Assembly (NCBI GenBank): GCA_036867785.1
Contig: CP145414.1
Location: forward strand, 1,381,324-1,445,323
Length of the DNA: 64,000 nucleotides
Reading direction: 5' to 3'
Origin: Plasmodiophora brassicae
Taxonomy: Eukaryota; Endomyxa: Phytomyxea; Phytomyxea; Plasmodiophorida
Positions within the stretch are counted from its first letter, which is position 1. Each line of letters starts with the position of its first letter. Made by a program: the position numbers and the translations under genes. Positions 33,914 to 46,123 of this stretch are shown here, one piece after another. The notes under the pieces were generated by a model. It was not told the DNA's origin and searched no databases. It saw only the letters and a program-made list of their open reading frames with translations.

Positions 33914-35890
33914 TCAGGACCATCCGGCCATCGCCGTACATCGGACCCTGCAGCGCCAACCATGGTGAGCCGAGTGCCGACTGGAACTGGGATACAGCCT
34001 ACCGTATTTCTTTGCCATTAGCAGGATCTCCTTATCCAACGCTTTGTCGAACAGATGTAGCGGGCTGTCGCTCTCCTTGGTCGACGGCCTTGTAGGCGGC
34101 CTTGAAGGCGTCGAAGGACCCCACGTAGGAACGGGCGGTGTGCTTCGTATCTCAGGGGCGACTGGCGGTGGGACGGGTTCTACAGCGGGGTCCAAAGCGG
34201 CCGCCCACGACGGCTCATGTGGTAAGCTGAGCTCGAGGGGCGGCAGAGGCGCGTCGAAAAGGTCGTCACCATCGTCGTCAGCCTGACCGCTAGCGAATGC
34301 GCTCGACACGATTTTGGCAGCGTCATGTTCGCGATCCTTCATCATCTTCAGGTAATGCCTTGCGATACCTTGAGCGGTCATCGGCGAACTTCCTGCCAAG
34401 CAGACGTACCTTCTGACAAACTTGCGATCCCGTCCGGGCAGGAACTCCTTGACGATTCGGCTCCAGGCGTTACCGTACATTGCAACGCCCTGCATCGACA
34501 TCAGCTATTGTGTCTCGACATATCAACAAAGGGCGGCAAACCTTGGCCGCCAGTTCGAACTCTTCGGGCGTCAGAGCAGCGTTGGTTGTACCCTATAGCA
34601 GCATTCAGCAACGATGGCGGTGAAGGCGAGCGGCGCTCTCGTACAAAATCATCCTTCTTGATGACGGTCTTCTTGCACAGGAACTTGTACCGCAGCCGCG
34701 CCTGTTCGACGGTGCGACCAGGCAGGAAGCGCCCGACGATACGCGGCCAGTCAGGAGACAGCGTCTGCCTCGGCTGCGGTTGCAACGAGCGACCAAACTT
34801 ACGGAGGCCTAGGTACAGGAGCTTATCCTCGGGCGGTGTAAACTGGGCCCGGCATGGCATGACGATCTCCAGGTCCGGTGGCAGCAACCGCCGATCGAGA
34901 TGCCCCTCAGCGTCCAGGGCGGACACACACTGCGTCAGATTCGACCAGGATGACCCCTGGCCGGCCCAGATGGCCACCAGCGGCAGATCGACCGTTGCAG
35001 GGCGCGCAATACGAATATCGGATGGCAGGGCAGACAGCCACGCCGAACGCGTTATAATGGGCGACGGTCTGCCTGGCAGGTCGGCACCAGTTCGCGCTGC
35101 CGCCTGTCGATGACGGTTGCGTTCGTCGAGCAGGCGATTCATGAGCAGGCTGGTCAGGCGGGTAACGGGTTCAAATTTGCGTTCGTTGGTACGAGCCAAG
35201 TGGTGGACCTGGATGATGGTCTGGAACAGCGAGGTCAACTGTTCCCGCACCGAAGCCCGCTGATCCTCAGGCATCACGAACCCGCCGGTCGCACTCGCCT
35301 TTGCCGTTGATGTTTCTACAAGTAGGTGGTCAGCGCGTGCGGTACCTCGATATAGGGGGCCAGAATTACCTGTGCCAGCGTGCTCATCGGACTGCAGGTC
35401 AAGGCATTCCTTGCGAGAGATCGACCGGGGCCCGTCATCGTCCTCGCTGTCCGCGTCGGACGACAGGGAAAACGATCTGTCGTCATTGTCGCTGGCCACA
35501 TCATTGGACAGAAGTGCAAGGTAGTCGTGGCGACCCGCATCGCCATCATCGTCTTCTGACGTGCAACATTCCGTCAGTGGCGCTATGACGTTCATTATCA
35601 GCAGATGGCCAATCGCAATGCCCCAACGGTGGATTGCAACCTTCAAGGTCGTCGATGCTGGTATCGATAAGAGATACGTTTGATCGCGTTCGGACGGCAA
35701 CGGGAGGTCCATGGTCGAACGTCTCGGGCGGGCTAGCGGGTCGTTCTTGCTCCGGCGTATCGACGTAGTCCTCGTCGTCCTCGGACCCGTCATCGAACCA
35801 GGCCCGGTCCATGCTGTTCCGGTACGACTCGTCCGTGATGAGCGTCATGCCGCCGAACGGCACACCGGTCGGCGCCCTGCCGGTAGCCAT
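33914..35890 (-). CDS. SANT/Myb-like chromatin protein, GON4L-like
   Basis: Exon 1 (from 35890) encodes MATGRAPTGVPFGGMTLITD and an acidic stretch (SEDDEDYVDTPEQE). Later exons carry acidic segments (SSDADSEDDDGPRS), a helical region (LTSLFQTIIQVHHLARTNER) and a SANT-like module: FTPPEDKLLYLGLRKFGRSL followed by WPRIVGRFLPGRTVEQARLR and YKFLCKK, the GON4L/YARP arrangement. A second, weaker repeat is in the last exon (WSRIVKEFLPGRDRKFVRRY), then a Pro-rich linker and a final helix (LDKEILLMAKKYGRLYP). Likely a nuclear transcription or histone-chaperone-associated factor. About 700 residues; the 3' exon end is uncertain. Confidence 0.65.
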
Positions 35891-36077
35891 GGTCGATCCC
35901 GGGCGGCAATGAGATGTGTGCCCGCGATGGCCGGGGCGATTGGCCGCGTTGGCCGCTCAGCCACAAAATTGCCCCGGCTGCCACCGCCCGCACAACAGCG
36001 CGTCCCGGTCTCCGAACTGGGGACCCGCACGTAGAAGTGCAACCAGGCCCGGAACGGGACAACAGGGTGTCGAGCCG
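35891..36077. promoter_or_regulatory. Divergent region, GON4L-like / EFHB
   Basis: Short gap if EFHB begins at 36078; it extends to 36531 if EFHB begins at the later ATG. Leftward frames here contain a CPNC stretch that I could not assign. Confidence 0.3.
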
Positions 36078-37940
36078 ATGGCTGTTGGCGGTCCCCTTCA
36101 GGACCTGCACACCCACCTCCGGGAAGCGTGCTGCTCTGTACCTAAAGGGGCAGCCCCGGCACCGGCGGTGTGCCCGTTTGCGCGACTGGCAGACTGCAGT
36201 TCGGACAGCGCCAGAGCGCCGACGCCGCACGATAATGATGACGTTGGTGCCGATGCCGCTGCTGCTGCTGCAGACGACGGCAGATCGAAGCCCGACGTTT
36301 TCTAAAGTGCCGTTGCCATCGACGATCGCGTTCGACGACGAAACGTACCGTGGTCTTCGTAAGCGGGTCCCAGCGCGTGGAATCGATCCCTGGCGCGTAG
36401 TTCAGCACAATTTCGAGGCGTGATATTAGCGCAGATAGGGTACGCTTGCATCGATCGCCCAGTATGCAGCGGTGATGCACTGAATCAAGTCGGTAGACAT
36501 AGGCGGCTCGGTACACAGCAACGCCAGCGCAATGTCCTCCTGTCGCCCGTCGATCCGGGACAACATACCGTCCGTGCGGGCGGCTGGCATCGCCATCGCA
36601 AAAGCGGCCGACCACGATACGGTGGGCGCCGCCTTACGCATCGAGCGTCCGCCCACGCCGGACAACATCGCCCGGTATCGAGCATCACGACGTCAGTCGC
36701 GACCTGGTGCCGCCGACCAACGATTCGGTGCCGTATCGAACAACTCGGGCGACAATGCCTACAACCTACTACACACGGCAGAGACCAGCGAGATCGCCCA
36801 GTACTTCCTGGAGCGCAAGGAGGCCATCTACGCGTCCCGCCAGAAGGTACGCATTGTCGTCGAGCGCCTGGCACCCTGCAACGTCAACGGCGGACGACGT
36901 GCAGGAACCACTGGGACGCGCTTTCACTCGTGGCCATGTTCTGCCTCCACAAACGCGCGAGGCCGGGTTCCAGTTCGGCGTCACGTCGCAGAAAGGAGAT
37001 GACGTGCGCACGAGCTTGTACCCGGCGGCGGCGGAACCGGCACCAGCGCCGACCTTCTACAGGAAGAGCGCCGGCGAGTCCAGCAACAGCGTCGACGGCA
37101 GATCCGTAGACCGAATCCGACAGCAACGTCGGCGTGACGACTGGCGAAAGTTGGCGATCGACCCTGGGTCGTATCGATTCGGGGCGCCTCCGCTGCCCCC
37201 AACAGCAACGCCGTCAAGCAATGCGGCAGACCTGCTCGCCCCGAAACGCCCGCTCCTGATTGGCATGCGTCGACGCGAGGACCACAAAGCCGCCCATCAG
37301 CATGTTGTCGGGCGGGCGAAGCAACCGCCGTAAGCCGCTCGCTGTTCTAATGGCGCGTCAGACTCAGCGAAGGTTCCTGCAGAGTGGCGCTGCGATCTGC
37401 GCCAGAGCAGTACGTACCGCTGACGAAGGCGCCCGGCAATGCCGAGTGGGGAGCCAAAGAGTGCATCACCGGGGAATGGAGCGCTGGGGATCGCGCGACA
37501 GCGTCAGACCTCGGTCGCGGGAAGATCGTCACGCCTGTCGACACGAATGCGATCGTGCCAGCGGGCACGCCCTCCATAAGGAAATCGAAACAGCCGCCAA
37601 CGCACCGATCACTGGCCAGCACCATCGTAGGCGGGTGAGCAACATGCAGACTGCCAGCGCTCTGAAACTGTTGGCTGGTCAGAATTATGGGGATGGACCG
37701 GTGGCGCATGAGCTGCTGTACCCGCCCAAATTCTCGTTCAGTGGCATCCGAGAGAGCGATTTCACAGAAACGCGCAGCGTCGAATCGCTTCGCAACCTGT
37801 TCGATGCGTCGGGTCTGGCCGTGACCGACGACCAGTTCATACAAATTCGGGAAGAGATCGCGCGCTGCGGCCAACCTCCCACGATCCTGACCTATCAGGC
37901 CGCGTTTAACAAAGTCATGAACGTCATGATTGCGCTTTGA
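36078..37940 (+). CDS. EFHB: EFHB / CFAP21-type ciliary protein
   Basis: Axonemal microtubule inner protein family. The supported core runs from 36532: IPSVRAAGIAIAKAADHDTV, LRIERPPTPDNIARYR, TAETSEIAQYFLERKEAIYA-SRQK joined by a splice to EPLGRAFTRGHVLPPQTREA and FQFGVTSQKG, RRREDHKAAHQHVVGRAKQP, then APEQYVPLTKAPGNAEWGAK, ECITGEWSAG, TPSIRKSKQPPTHRSLAST spliced to NYGDGPVAHELLYPPKFSF, and the end FNKVMNVMIAL. The EPLGRSYTRGH, PSIR-P-HRS and NYGDEP-A-LLYP blocks are diagnostic. The region from ATG 36078 (MAVGGPLQDLHTHLREACC) may be the N-terminus, less certain. EF-hand calcium ligands are not obvious. Implies a flagellated life stage. Confidence 0.78.
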
Positions 37941-38932
37941 TCAACTATACATGCTGTGCTGCTTGACACATAGCTGTTTCGTCACGCATGTGAACGCGGC
38001 AGGCACTGACGTTCCGGGGTCGTGGTAGGGCTGATGGTGGCTAGAGGCAATCAAGTGCATCCCCATTGGACCGTTGACCATTGCAGAACCAGATTGCATC
38101 TGGAGCACCCTCATTTCTGGGCACTTGTGCGACAAGGAGTACGTACTGTGCGTCTATCGAGATGTGGGCGGTGACCCTCGACGCAATCGTGACTTACGCT
38201 GGTCCCGCTATGGACGAAGGCGATGCTTCCAGAGTTGTGGAGCAAGGCGTGGACCGAACGGCATAGCCCGGCCGTGAGGAGCTGTTTTCAAGCACTAGTC
38301 ATGGACGACACTGCAAGGGATGTGACAGCGAACCGTGCGCACCCGAACACACAACCATTTCGCCGCGTCCTCGATGATGAGGCCCCCAAAGGGTGCACTT
38401 CCTTCGTCAGGTACCTGAAGTTCGTCTCCCAGCTGGAGCTTGAGGCCAGCTCGTATGATTGTGGGACGGGCCAGCGTTTTCAACGGTTGGTGTTCTCGGG
38501 ACCGTGCCCTGTTCCATGTGGCTACCAGCTGGGACGTGGAATTCACCTCGCAGGCGGGATCCAACGATTTGCTATTGCACGATATCAAAGAGTGACACAG
38601 ACAAGCAGCTGCCCTTTTGGATAGAACCTGGACCCTCTACATAGCAAAGGAAGCAGCTTGCGAGGGTCATCGCGATCGACCCGTAGCAAGACCTGCGTCG
38701 AAGTTCAATGGCCATGCCATTGCTGCGCAACAGTAAGACGTGTCCACATTCATAGTATAGCGAGCGTTCACTTTTCACACGGTACGGTCGCGCCCTGCAG
38801 ACGGGTTATCAGATTCCGAAGGGGATCGTTGGGCACACTCCTCCCCATATCTGCCTGCTTGGGCGTCGTCCATCGGGCGACGCCGCTTCCTTCGCTTACC
38901 GACCGAGACGAGTACCTACGAGCGGCAACAGC
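37941..38932. other. Long intergenic region with possible small gene
   Basis: About 990 bases between EFHB and the 5-phosphatase gene. Short frames occur on both strands around 38080-38620. A plus-strand stretch from 38301 (MDDTARDVTANRAHPNTQPF) and a leftward stretch 38588-38295 overlap, so at most one is real. I recognise neither. Confidence 0.3.
38301..38624 (+). CDS. Doubtful small hypothetical protein
   Basis: 107 codons from ATG 38301 (MDDTARDVTANRAHPNTQPF) with a plausible helix (TSFVRYLKFVSQLELEASSY). No domain, and the opposite strand is open over nearly the same span. An intron near 38470-38490 could instead give an ending RDRALFHVATSWDVEF. Listed only because the gap is otherwise long for this genome. 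Confidence 0.2.
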   Translation: MDDTARDVTANRAHPNTQPFRRVLDDEAPKGCTSFVRYLKFVSQLELEASSYDCGTGQRFQRLVFSGPCPVPCGYQLGRGIHLAGGIQRFAIARYQRVTQTSSCPFG

Positions 38933-41900
38933 ATGTTGTCCTTGTTCCGTAAACGTCTATCCCCATCGAACAGCACCATCCGAGGATCCACCTCCGTTCA
39001 CGTACGCGACGACAGTGTGCTCCTCTAGGACTGGCTTGTACTAACTTCCTGGCGCAACTCTAGTCGGCCAGCAGCCTCGACCTAGTCGATCTTGACGACG
39101 AGTCCTCCGCGTCAAAATCAAAGCCAAAGGTGGACGACTGCCTCCAGGGGCTTCTCTGTGTGCACACAACTGAACAGGTGCTCGTCGGCAGCAGGCCACC
39201 GAGAAGGTCAAGCTGGATGAGCTGCTCCAGGAGCTGGTGGACCACGACAGCGAGATCGTCTTCGAGCGACCGTGCACGTTCGGCGGCGCATCCCGGTACC
39301 TGATCATCAGCCGGGCGTCCATCTGGATCTATAAGGCCAAGAAGGACAGGACGAAAGGGCGGCGGGCCCTGCGCACCATCCCGATCTACGAATGCGCCGC
39401 CATGTTGCCCGATACGCCCATGAAGCACACGCTCTGCATCAGGTACAGGATATGACGGTGAACCTTGCGCCTCTCTGCAACCATGGCTGAATGCATGCCT
39501 GTGCGTCCTACAGGACAACCAAGTCGATGCTATACGTGAAGTTGGGCAGCGACGACGACGTTGACGAGTGCATAGCGGTCATTAATGCGCAGAGCCTGGG
39601 TCCCACCAGCCAGCGTGCTCGGAAATACTACTGGCAGAGCAAACTCACCGTCCACGTTGCCGTCACCGAGGCCTGGGATGTCCTGTCCACCGATGCCAGT
39701 GCGTCCCGTCAGTGTTGAGCGTATTCCCATTTGTTGACCACCGCGTGTCGATAGATGGCCTGTCGGATCCATTCGCCGTCGTCAGGGTCATGTCCAGGGA
39801 CGCCGTTTCGCCCCGGCAACGAGGAAAGGCGAAGACGGAAGACATCGTCTACAGCACGATCGTGCACGAACGAGATCGGAACCCCGTGTTCGCTGAACAA
39901 TTCACATTGTACGTACGCTACCAGCAGTTGGTACATCGACACTGACCCTCCTTCGTCACCTAGTCTGAATGTGCATCCGACCGACCATATATTCATCGAG
40001 CTGTTCGACAGGGACCAGTGGTCCAAGAATGGTGGGGGACGACACGCATGTGCCAGCGTCAGGCATCGATTCATTGCTGCCCAGATTTCCTCGGTTGCAT
40101 TCGCGTCGACCTGGCCCGGCACCGCAACCGTGACGGGTTGCACGGGTGGTTCCCGTTGCTGAACGCCGAAGAGAAACAGGTTGCCGGCTCGGGGTACGCC
40201 CACGTCAAGGTCGCTATGCACGATGCGACCCTGTCGGCAGGTCTCACGTGTGCCTCTGCATTACATATGGTCAACCACTGACCGGACCCGAATTCGATAT
40301 GGCAGGGCACATATCCATGACGGGAGCGGCGTTCACGTCCAGCCGGCAGACGTACCTGGCAGCGGTGTCGAATCTGCCGACCGAAACGCCAATGTACCAC
40401 GATATCCCGATCTACGTTGCCACCTGGGTACGGAGGCAACGCGACACACTCCAACGACACCCGCGTACTGATCGACGACATCCGCTGTGTTTAGAATGTT
40501 GGCAATGAGTGCCCGCCCGGGAACCTGGCTACCTGGATCGTCCGACACGTCGAACCGAACGATACGTTGAAGTCCAGCGTATCGGTAGACGGGACGATGG
40601 GCGACCAGTACAACGGCTCGCCGAAATCGTCCCTGATGGAGAACTATCCCATTGCCGAGTCGCCGGAGACGTCACCGCCCTCGTCGAAACTCGAAGACGT
40701 CGTCGCCGAATCGATGGCGTCGTCGTCTGTCGGCGCCGAGGCCGATGTCGACCCTATTATTCTCGACAGCCTGAACGAGCTGAAGGTGCGGCCCACGAAG
40801 AAGCGCTTCGCGACTCGCAAGGCGTCCAGCAACGCCAGCAATGGACGTGGCCCTCGCCGCTTCGAGAACTCCATCATCGACTTGCAGGAGCAACCAGGTG
40901 CCCGTACACCATTGCATACCCATACGCGCGCTGGCTAAAGACGCCTTGGTTTGCCGTCCTAGGCCTATACGTGATCGGGGCCCAGGAATGCCAGTACACA
41001 CCGGCGAAGGGGTCCGGCGCCGCGTGCAAAGAGGACTGGGTCAACACGCTGTCGGAGCACGTTGGTGCCAATTACAAGCTGGTCGAGTACAGTTCCCTCT
41101 GGCAGATACGTCTGGCCGTCTTCGTGCGCAGCGACCTCGCCCCGCATGTCTCCAACGTATCCTCCCAGAAGGAGGCCACCGGCATCGGACACGTCCTCGG
41201 CAACAAGGGCGGCGTGGCCATATCCCTGCGCCTCTTCCAGACCGCGCTCTGCTTCATCAACTGCCACCTGGCCGCCCACCAGACCAAGCACAGTCAGCGG
41301 AACCAGGACGTTCGCGACATCATCACAAAGAGTCAGTGCCGCATTGCCCTCGGACCGTTGCACGTTCGTGATCGCTAACGGGTTCGTACCGGCAGTCAAA
41401 GTCGGCAATAAGCAGACGGATCTGGCCAGCCAGTTCCATCATGTCTGGTTGCTGGGCGATCTGAACTACCGGCTGGATTACGGGGCACAGGCCGCCCAGA
41501 AGTCGCCGTCCATCCACGAGTTCCACGAGATCGAATGCCTCGTGCATGCGCGCCGATTCCAGATCCTGTTCGGGTTCGACCAGTTGGCCCGTGACCTGCA
41601 GAAGAAGGAGATCCTGGCCGGATGGGCCGAAGGGTCGTACGATTTCCCGCCATCGTTCAAGGTATGCCCGCCAGGGCGTGCCGCTCAGCTGACGTCGCTA
41701 AGCCTCAGGCCAGGTGGAGCGCCACGCAGGGATCAAATACAATCCGGAGCGGTCACCGGCCTGGTGCGATCGGATCCTGTGGAAGTCCTACGGCGACGGC
41801 CTGGAGCAGATGGACCTGAAGATCTGCGACCAGGTGGCGACCAGCGACCACAAGCCCATCGCCTCCGTCTTCCAATGTCGCGTCTTCCATTTCGAGGAAT

Positions 41901-42943
41901 CCAAGGACCCGCATCGAGGACGCGTCGAACTGCTGTTCACCGAGCTGGCCCTGGCGCTGAACTCCGACCCGGCCGACCCGATCCAGTACCACGTGCGATA
42001 CCGATCCGACTGCTTCACTACTTCAGTGCCGATCGTGCAGGCGATCACGGATGCGGCCAGCTGTCAGGCCATGTTAGCCACGGCGACGACGGCGGCGGAG
42101 AAGGAGGCCATCGAGGCCTGGATGGCCATACCACAGTTCCCGATCATCCGCCTGAAACACAACAACCTGGCGCGGCTGAAACAGCACATTGTTTCCGTTG
42201 AGCTCATCCACGTTACCGGTGGTATCGTCGCGCAGGGCACCATCACATTCCACCAGTTTACCACACCTACAGCAAGCGTGCCGGCCCTGGCAGCACTGCC
42301 CGCACCCGCGCCGGCGTCCTCGTCCCCATCCACACCGCCGCCCCCGTCCCGTATCTCCATCACACTGTCACCGAGCAGCGCACAACAGCACCAGCAGCAG
42401 GGCTCGTATCCCTCCTCGTATCACGCGCCATCCGTCAGCGACGTTGACGAGGCCCTGGAGGCAGACGCCCCTACCGCGTCGCCTGTGCCCGTACCAGCGC
42501 ATCCTGTACCAGCGGGCGGCGCCAGCACGCCGATTCGTCATTCGCTGACGGCGACCGTTCCTCAGCCAGACCATCCTGTGCCGCGTCGCGTATCGCATAT
42601 GCAGATACGGCCGAGTGCTCGCGGGTCGACTGCCGAGGCAGGGCCCTTGGCACGACCGTCACTGCTCAGGACGGACAGTGCCGAATCGCAAGGCAACGTC
42701 ACGTCCAGACGCAGCTTCTCGGGGGCGCCGTCTCCAAGGGGATCCATCAGGCAGTCGACCACATCGGCAACGGGCGTTGGCTCCACGCACGGCAGCGGCA
42801 GCGTCGTGTCGGGCGCAGGAGCCGGGCAGCTGGAGAATTTCACCAATCAGCAGAGCAACGTCCAGTTCGAGTGCGCCCTCTCCAACGGGACCACGCTGCT
42901 GGGCAATCTGACAGGCGTCATGAGACTGTCCTGGGCCGGGTGA
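38933..42943 (+). CDS. PH/C2-domain inositol polyphosphate 5-phosphatase
   Basis: Removes the 5-phosphate of phosphoinositides. Exon 1 (38933) MLSLFRKRLSPSNSTIR is followed by an intron with a perfect TACTAAC branch site. Then a PH-like region (FERPCTFGGASRYLIISRAS, WIYKAKKDRTKGRRAL), a C2 domain (LTVHVAVTEAWDVLSTD, DPFAVVRVMSRD, IFIELFDRDQWS) and a linker. The 5-phosphatase core is YVIGAQECQYTP, NYKLVEYSSLWQIRLAVFVR, QKEATGIGHVLGNKGGVAIS, LCFINCHLAAHQTKHSQRN, VWLLGDLNYRLDY, WAEGSYDFPPSFKV, SPAWCDRILWKSYG and TSDHKPIASVFQ: complete catalytic motifs. The end has an ASH-like/IPT segment (ELIHVTGGIVAQGTITFHQF), a Ser/Pro-rich linker and NVQFECALSNGTTLLGNLTG. Roughly 1,150 residues over about ten exons. 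Confidence 0.85.
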
Positions 42944-43271
42944 TGGCCGTGCCCCTACACGCTCCTGTAGGCACGTCCCCTGGTCCACATAATATTCATC
43001 AAATAAATGAATACGGACAGACGTGCGACGGCGCAATGGCCAGGTCGGTGGAAAGCAGCAGGCAACCCCGCGTATCGCATTCCAGATCAGTGCCACGGGT
43101 GCTGGCCGGCGACAGGGGTAGGTAACCATTTTGGCCATGATCAACGAGGGGGTGACGAACAGCGCGATGCCACCTCGCAGAGAGCGGGGCCACCTCCTGC
43201 CGCCGGGCCTATTTTTTGGTCGGCACTGACTGCGGCCAGAGTTGTTCGCGTCAGTCGTCGCTGAAGTTGCG
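42944..43271. other. Intergenic region 5-phosphatase / UXS
   Basis: 328 bases between two rightward genes; should hold a polyadenylation region and the UXS promoter. Nothing else recognised. Confidence 0.4.
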
Positions 43272-44569
43272 ATGGTCGTCGCCGCCAACCACAATGAGGT
43301 CGTCAAGAACGTGGGCGACACGGTGCGTGCCACAAACCGAATCCTGATTACCGGCGCGTGCGGGTTCATCGGGTCGCATCTGGTGAATTGCCATCGTCCT
43401 CGTCGATGACCTGGGCACTGGTACCCATTCGACGTCGTTGCTCAGACCGACCGACTCATGGAGGATCCCAACAATGAAGTTATTGCCGTTGACAACTGCT
43501 TCTCGGGCGACAAGCGGAACCTGCTCAAGTGGTTCGGCAACCCGCGTTTCGAATTCATCCGCCACGACGTCTGCCTGCCACTCACTGTCGAAGTACGGCA
43601 GCGTGTCACCCACAAATGCGCAATGCCCCTGACATCGGCACTCAGGTCGATCAGATATACCATCTAGCGTGCCCGGCATCGCCCGTCTTCTATCAGCACA
43701 ATCCCATCAAGACCGTGAAGACGGCGTTCCAAGGTACGCTGAACATGTGCGGACTGGCGAAACGCGTCAAGGCATGCCCCATTTGTATTATCGTTCTACG
43801 AGTGGCGCCCTACTGACTCGCGTGATTTGCCAGGCTCGTATCCTGCTTGCATCGACGTCCGAAATATACGGCGACCCACAGGTACATCCTCAGGTTGAAA
43901 CCTACTTCGGCAACGTCAACACTATCGGTATCCGGTCCTGTTACGATGAAGGCAAACGTGTCGCCGAAACGATCTGCTTCGAGTATCATCGTCTTCACCA
44001 AACGGACATTCGCGGTACGCGAACGTATCCCTTTTCGACAAGAAACACATATCATCTGACCGGCGACGTGGACAGTCGCCCGAATTTTCAACACGTACGG
44101 CCCGCGGATGCTGGAGAACGATGGGCGCGTGGTCTCGAACTTCATCGTCCAGGCGCTGAAGGGAACCCCGCTGACTGTCTATGGCGACGGTTCTCAGACG
44201 AGGTCATTCTGCTACGTCGACGACCTTGTCGACGGCCTCATTAGGTTAATGCAGGGCAGCGATGTGGGCCCAGTCAATCTCGGTAACGTGCGCACCCGCT
44301 GTTGAAGCACCATGCACCGCTGACGCTCCTGCTATGCAGGGAATCCTGGCGAGTACACAATCAAGGAGCTGGCAGAGAAGATCCAAGGCATGATCAATCC
44401 GGCCGTGCCGGTTGTCTTCAAGCCGCTGCCATCTGATGACCCCACTCGCCGCAAACCGGATATCACACGCGCCAAACAGAGCCTTTCCTGGGAGCCTCAG
44501 GTTCCACTCGAGAAGGGACTTCGCCTGACGATTGAAGATTTCAAGACTCGCGTCCGCGTCGCCAAATAG
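43272..44569 (+). CDS. UXS1: UDP-glucuronate decarboxylase (UDP-xylose synthase)
   Basis: Short-chain dehydrogenase that converts UDP-glucuronate to UDP-xylose, precursor for xylosylated glycans. Start at 43272 ([18 protein letters not shown]). The NAD-binding motif is [16 protein letters not shown]; then [69 protein letters not shown], the catalytic Tyr-x3-Lys in [62 protein letters not shown] spliced to [16 protein letters not shown], and [20 protein letters not shown]. About six exons with short introns. No N-terminal TM, so it appears cytosolic, unlike the Golgi form of animals. Confidence 0.92.
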
Positions 44570-44978
44570 CTGGCCCTGACCAGAAATACGGCCTTCAAGA
44601 GAACGTGCACGTCATAGTGGCGTCTAATGTCACAATGCATTCCATGTACTGTACTCTTACTTGCTTCATCTATAGCTGGTTTGCGTTTCGTCATGTTAGG
44701 TTGGGCTTAGGCGCCGTCAACTGGCAACTCTCCTGCATCCTACCCGACTGTATGTCGCGAGGACGATGGGTTGAGGGCACGTGGCTGCGCTGCTGCTCAC
44801 ATCTGGTACCAGTCGTGGTTACCACTTGTTCACACTTTGGTGACGAGCCTGGGTATCAAGTATGCACAGCGGCGAACCTTCCTCGCGTTCCAGGACAACA
44901 GACTGCAAGTGGCCGGCGATCGACGTCTCTGACATAGTCCACATCATGCATGCACGCGAGAGTTCATTATTAACGCCT
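44570..44978. other. Intergenic region, convergent
   Basis: 409 bases between the UXS stop and the predicted stop of the leftward small membrane protein. No coding signal recognised. Confidence 0.35.
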
Positions 44979-45827
44979 CTACTCGTAGGGAATCAACGAA
45001 ATTGTGCTTGGAGGAGTTATACGCTCGTAGGCACACAGACGTTTGGACGGTACCAGAAGTTTTATCTTCACTCGAATACGACGGAAGAGAGCATTGCTAG
45101 CAGAGGCAGTCCAGAAAAACATTACTGTGCAGATATACGGGATAGAAAGGACGGCGTTGTTCGCCAAACGCTTCCAGCGCGGAAACGAGCGCCAACTGGT
45201 GAGGCAGCATACCGGATGGCGAAGATTAACAGTCCGCAATATATCAACCTCTTCATGGCATTGATCATTTTCAGGTTGGGTTTCGGGGCGCGGGCGACAG
45301 CGCCCACCGCTATCAGCGTTAGTGCCACAGCCTTCGGACGCCAGTTAGGATCTGCTTTGATCGATGGTAGTGGGTCCGGTCCGCGAATCGGTTCCTTGAA
45401 GTTGGCATCGAATATGGAGGCGAAGTATGAGGAACTATTGCCCTGAAATAATAGTAAACAAAAACCATATACGATAAGCAACGTACGCTAGCACAGACAT
45501 CCGTCCCTAATCGACGAAACGGTGACAGGACATTCATGGTGGACAACCCCAGGCTAGCCTGTAGCGGCATCCGATTTCAGAGAAGCGATACATACGTGCG
45601 ACTAATACAAACCTTAGTGACGTTTCTGGTTGACTGTGGCGGTGCGCTCTGAGGCAGCCTGTCCATCGCGGTTCGAGCACTGGAAACACCCTGCAGCAGC
45701 AGGTGACTTAAACGATCCACTCCTGCCAGTGTTACCCGACGCAGACATGGACCATGGGCTTGGTAAACATAACGGGATGACGCAGGAATTTGGTAGGCCG
45801 AAGCAGGAATTTAGCGAGAAGATCCAT
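44979..45827 (-). CDS. Small membrane protein, hypothetical
   Basis: Unrecognised. The best-supported exon (45442 to about 45240) follows a strong acceptor (TTATTTCAG) and reads GNSSSYFASIFDANFKEPIR, GPDPLPSIKADPNWR, then a hydrophobic stretch (KAVALTLIAVGAVARA) and MKRLIYCGLLIFAIR. A 123-bp intron can join it to NALFRRIRVKIKLLVPSKRL, ending ITPPSTISLIPYE at 44979. A possible first exon starts at 45827 (MDLLAKFLLRPTKFLRHPVM), which looks like a mitochondrial presequence, but that intron would be about 290 bp, long for this window. Confidence 0.4.
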
Positions 45828-46123
45828 GGGGGCGGGGAGACCGGCCTGAATCACCGTTTAGCCATGCGGCACGACTGCAGTGGAAGATGGCGGTCGCATA
45901 CGAACGAATTCGACGCTGACGTGGTTCCATGCAGAACTGCAGCGATCAAGACGCAGGCGGCGACAGCGACGACGCGTGACATTGGCCGGACCCAGCCCGT
46001 GCGCCCGTGCGGTTGCGTATCTGCGTGCCGTCTGTCTGAGTGGTTTGTGCCCTGTGGGCCCAGTGCGGTGCTTCCGCGTTCTTCGGAGTCCGTCCTGCCT
46101 GGCCTGTTGTCCATCAACCCATC

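Noticed and set aside
36142-36615. Leftward frame containing CPNCSLPVAQT, considered as a Yippee/cereblon-type zinc domain
   Set aside because: Only one CxxC and no second pair or Trp-Gly motif in any frame further on; overlaps the probable EFHB N-terminus.
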